The notes below the pieces were generated by a model that worked only from the letters and a program-made list of their open reading frames with translations, ran no database searches and was not told the origin of the DNA. A stretch of DNA of 52,394 nt from Nitrososphaeria archaeon (GTDB taxonomy: Archaea > Thermoproteota > Nitrososphaeria > Nitrososphaerales > JARVJX01). This document shows, in pieces, positions 52,060-52,394 of the stretch. A program made the translations under genes and the position numbers. The DNA is taken from the NCBI GenBank assembly GCA_029775995.1, contig JARVJX010000002.1, positions 1 to 52,394 on the forward strand, given 5' to 3'. The first letter of the stretch is position 1. Each line of letters begins with the position of its first letter.

Positions 52060-52394
52060 TGTATAATTCCTTTGCCCATCGAGCTTGTTTATTGAGGGTT
52101 CTAGGCTTATTCTATGCAAGCTCTAAGGTTCTGATGGATAGGGTAAGGGAGAGTAAGTAGAATAGCTCTTCAAGAGTAAAAAGACCCCCTTGGAGGTGAA
52201 GGTCCTTCTTCTATGCTCTGCTCCTCAGCTCTATCTTACAGAAAGGCTACGAGCTTGCTGGGAGAACTATCCTATAGGGCTGTGTAAAGGTCCTTCAAAG
52301 CCTTGAGGGATACCTTTAAGGCCTGAGAAGAAGTATCCTAGATGTATAGCTTTGGATGAGACCAAGAAGAAGCTGATAGGTAAGCAGATCATCC
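52060..52394 (+). mobile_element. Decayed DDE transposase, truncated by the window end
   Basis: Plus-strand text in shifting frames recovers a transposase: SYRKATSLLGELSYRAV, RSFKALRDTF and then RPEKKYPRCIALDETKKKLI followed by GKQII, the first DDE Asp lying in LDETK. Stops and frame changes between the blocks show decay. The rest lies beyond base 52394. It may be the same family as the tail at 1-114. The gap 51973-52060 holds the isomerase promoter only. Confidence 0.55.

Noticed and set aside
1-52394. tRNA or rRNA genes
   Set aside because: No cloverleaf-like GC-rich block with a GTTCGA-type arm was seen in any gap; a tRNA search program would settle this.

Overview
The window looks like a low-GC archaeal chromosome, probably a thermophilic member of the TACK/Thermoproteota assemblage. 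This placement is inferred from gene content, not from a marker gene. Supporting signs are TATA-like boxes about 25-30 bases before many starts, frequent TTG and GTG starts with short or no leaders, an archaeal MoeA with a C-terminal binding-protein domain, an MjaI-type restriction-modification locus, archaeal winged-helix proteins, and a secreted protein ending in a PEF-type C-terminal anchor. No rRNA, tRNA or convincing CRISPR array was seen.

Layout. Bases 1-2,900 are an accessory island: a transposase C-terminal remnant, an integrase N-terminal remnant, a GC-rich folded element, then a winged-helix gene, a CTAG-type DNA methyltransferase with an extra SNase-like domain, and its restriction endonuclease broken by one in-frame TGA. 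Bases 2,900-12,100 hold an Ldh2-type dehydrogenase, two tandem moeA genes, a membrane protein/winged-helix pair, sfsA, an ornithine-cyclodeaminase-like gene, a histone-deacetylase-fold amidohydrolase and a TauE-type exporter. Bases 12,200-20,450 combine nickel-pincer cofactor genes (larB with an overlapping ATP-grasp gene; larC after malate dehydrogenase) with an electron-transfer-flavoprotein operon (etfB-etfA-FixC/FixX fusion). A decayed HEPN-nucleotidyltransferase gene lies at 20,530-21,148.

Bases 21,370-33,600 hold an SHMT-like enzyme, two glycosyltransferases, a spermidine-synthase-like membrane protein split by a one-base shift in a G6 run, a NicO-type metal transporter, an unknown-nucleotidyltransferase-radical SAM operon, three membrane or secreted proteins and pgk. 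Bases 33,600-38,200 are gene-poor and hold a small regulator, a SCO/membrane-protein pair and a phosphotriesterase-like hydrolase.

The most interesting part is 39,116-46,960. Leftward, an SCP2-like protein, an HPr-kinase-like P-loop protein and the ATP-grasp half of a PEP-synthase-type dikinase form one operon. Rightward, 53 bases away, a three-subunit molybdenum hydroxylase operon carries the other dikinase half (a large domain plus the swivelling phospho-His domain) between its iron-sulfur and molybdenum subunits. Neither half has the PEP/pyruvate TIM barrel, an arrangement like phenylphosphate synthase. I infer a pathway that hydroxylates a hydrophobic substrate with water and activates it by phosphorylation. 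A second molybdenum hydroxylase operon (51,112-47,368) with an unusual active-site loop and a TIM-barrel isomerase gene follow; the two MoeA proteins could supply molybdenum cofactor to both. The window ends in a decayed transposase.
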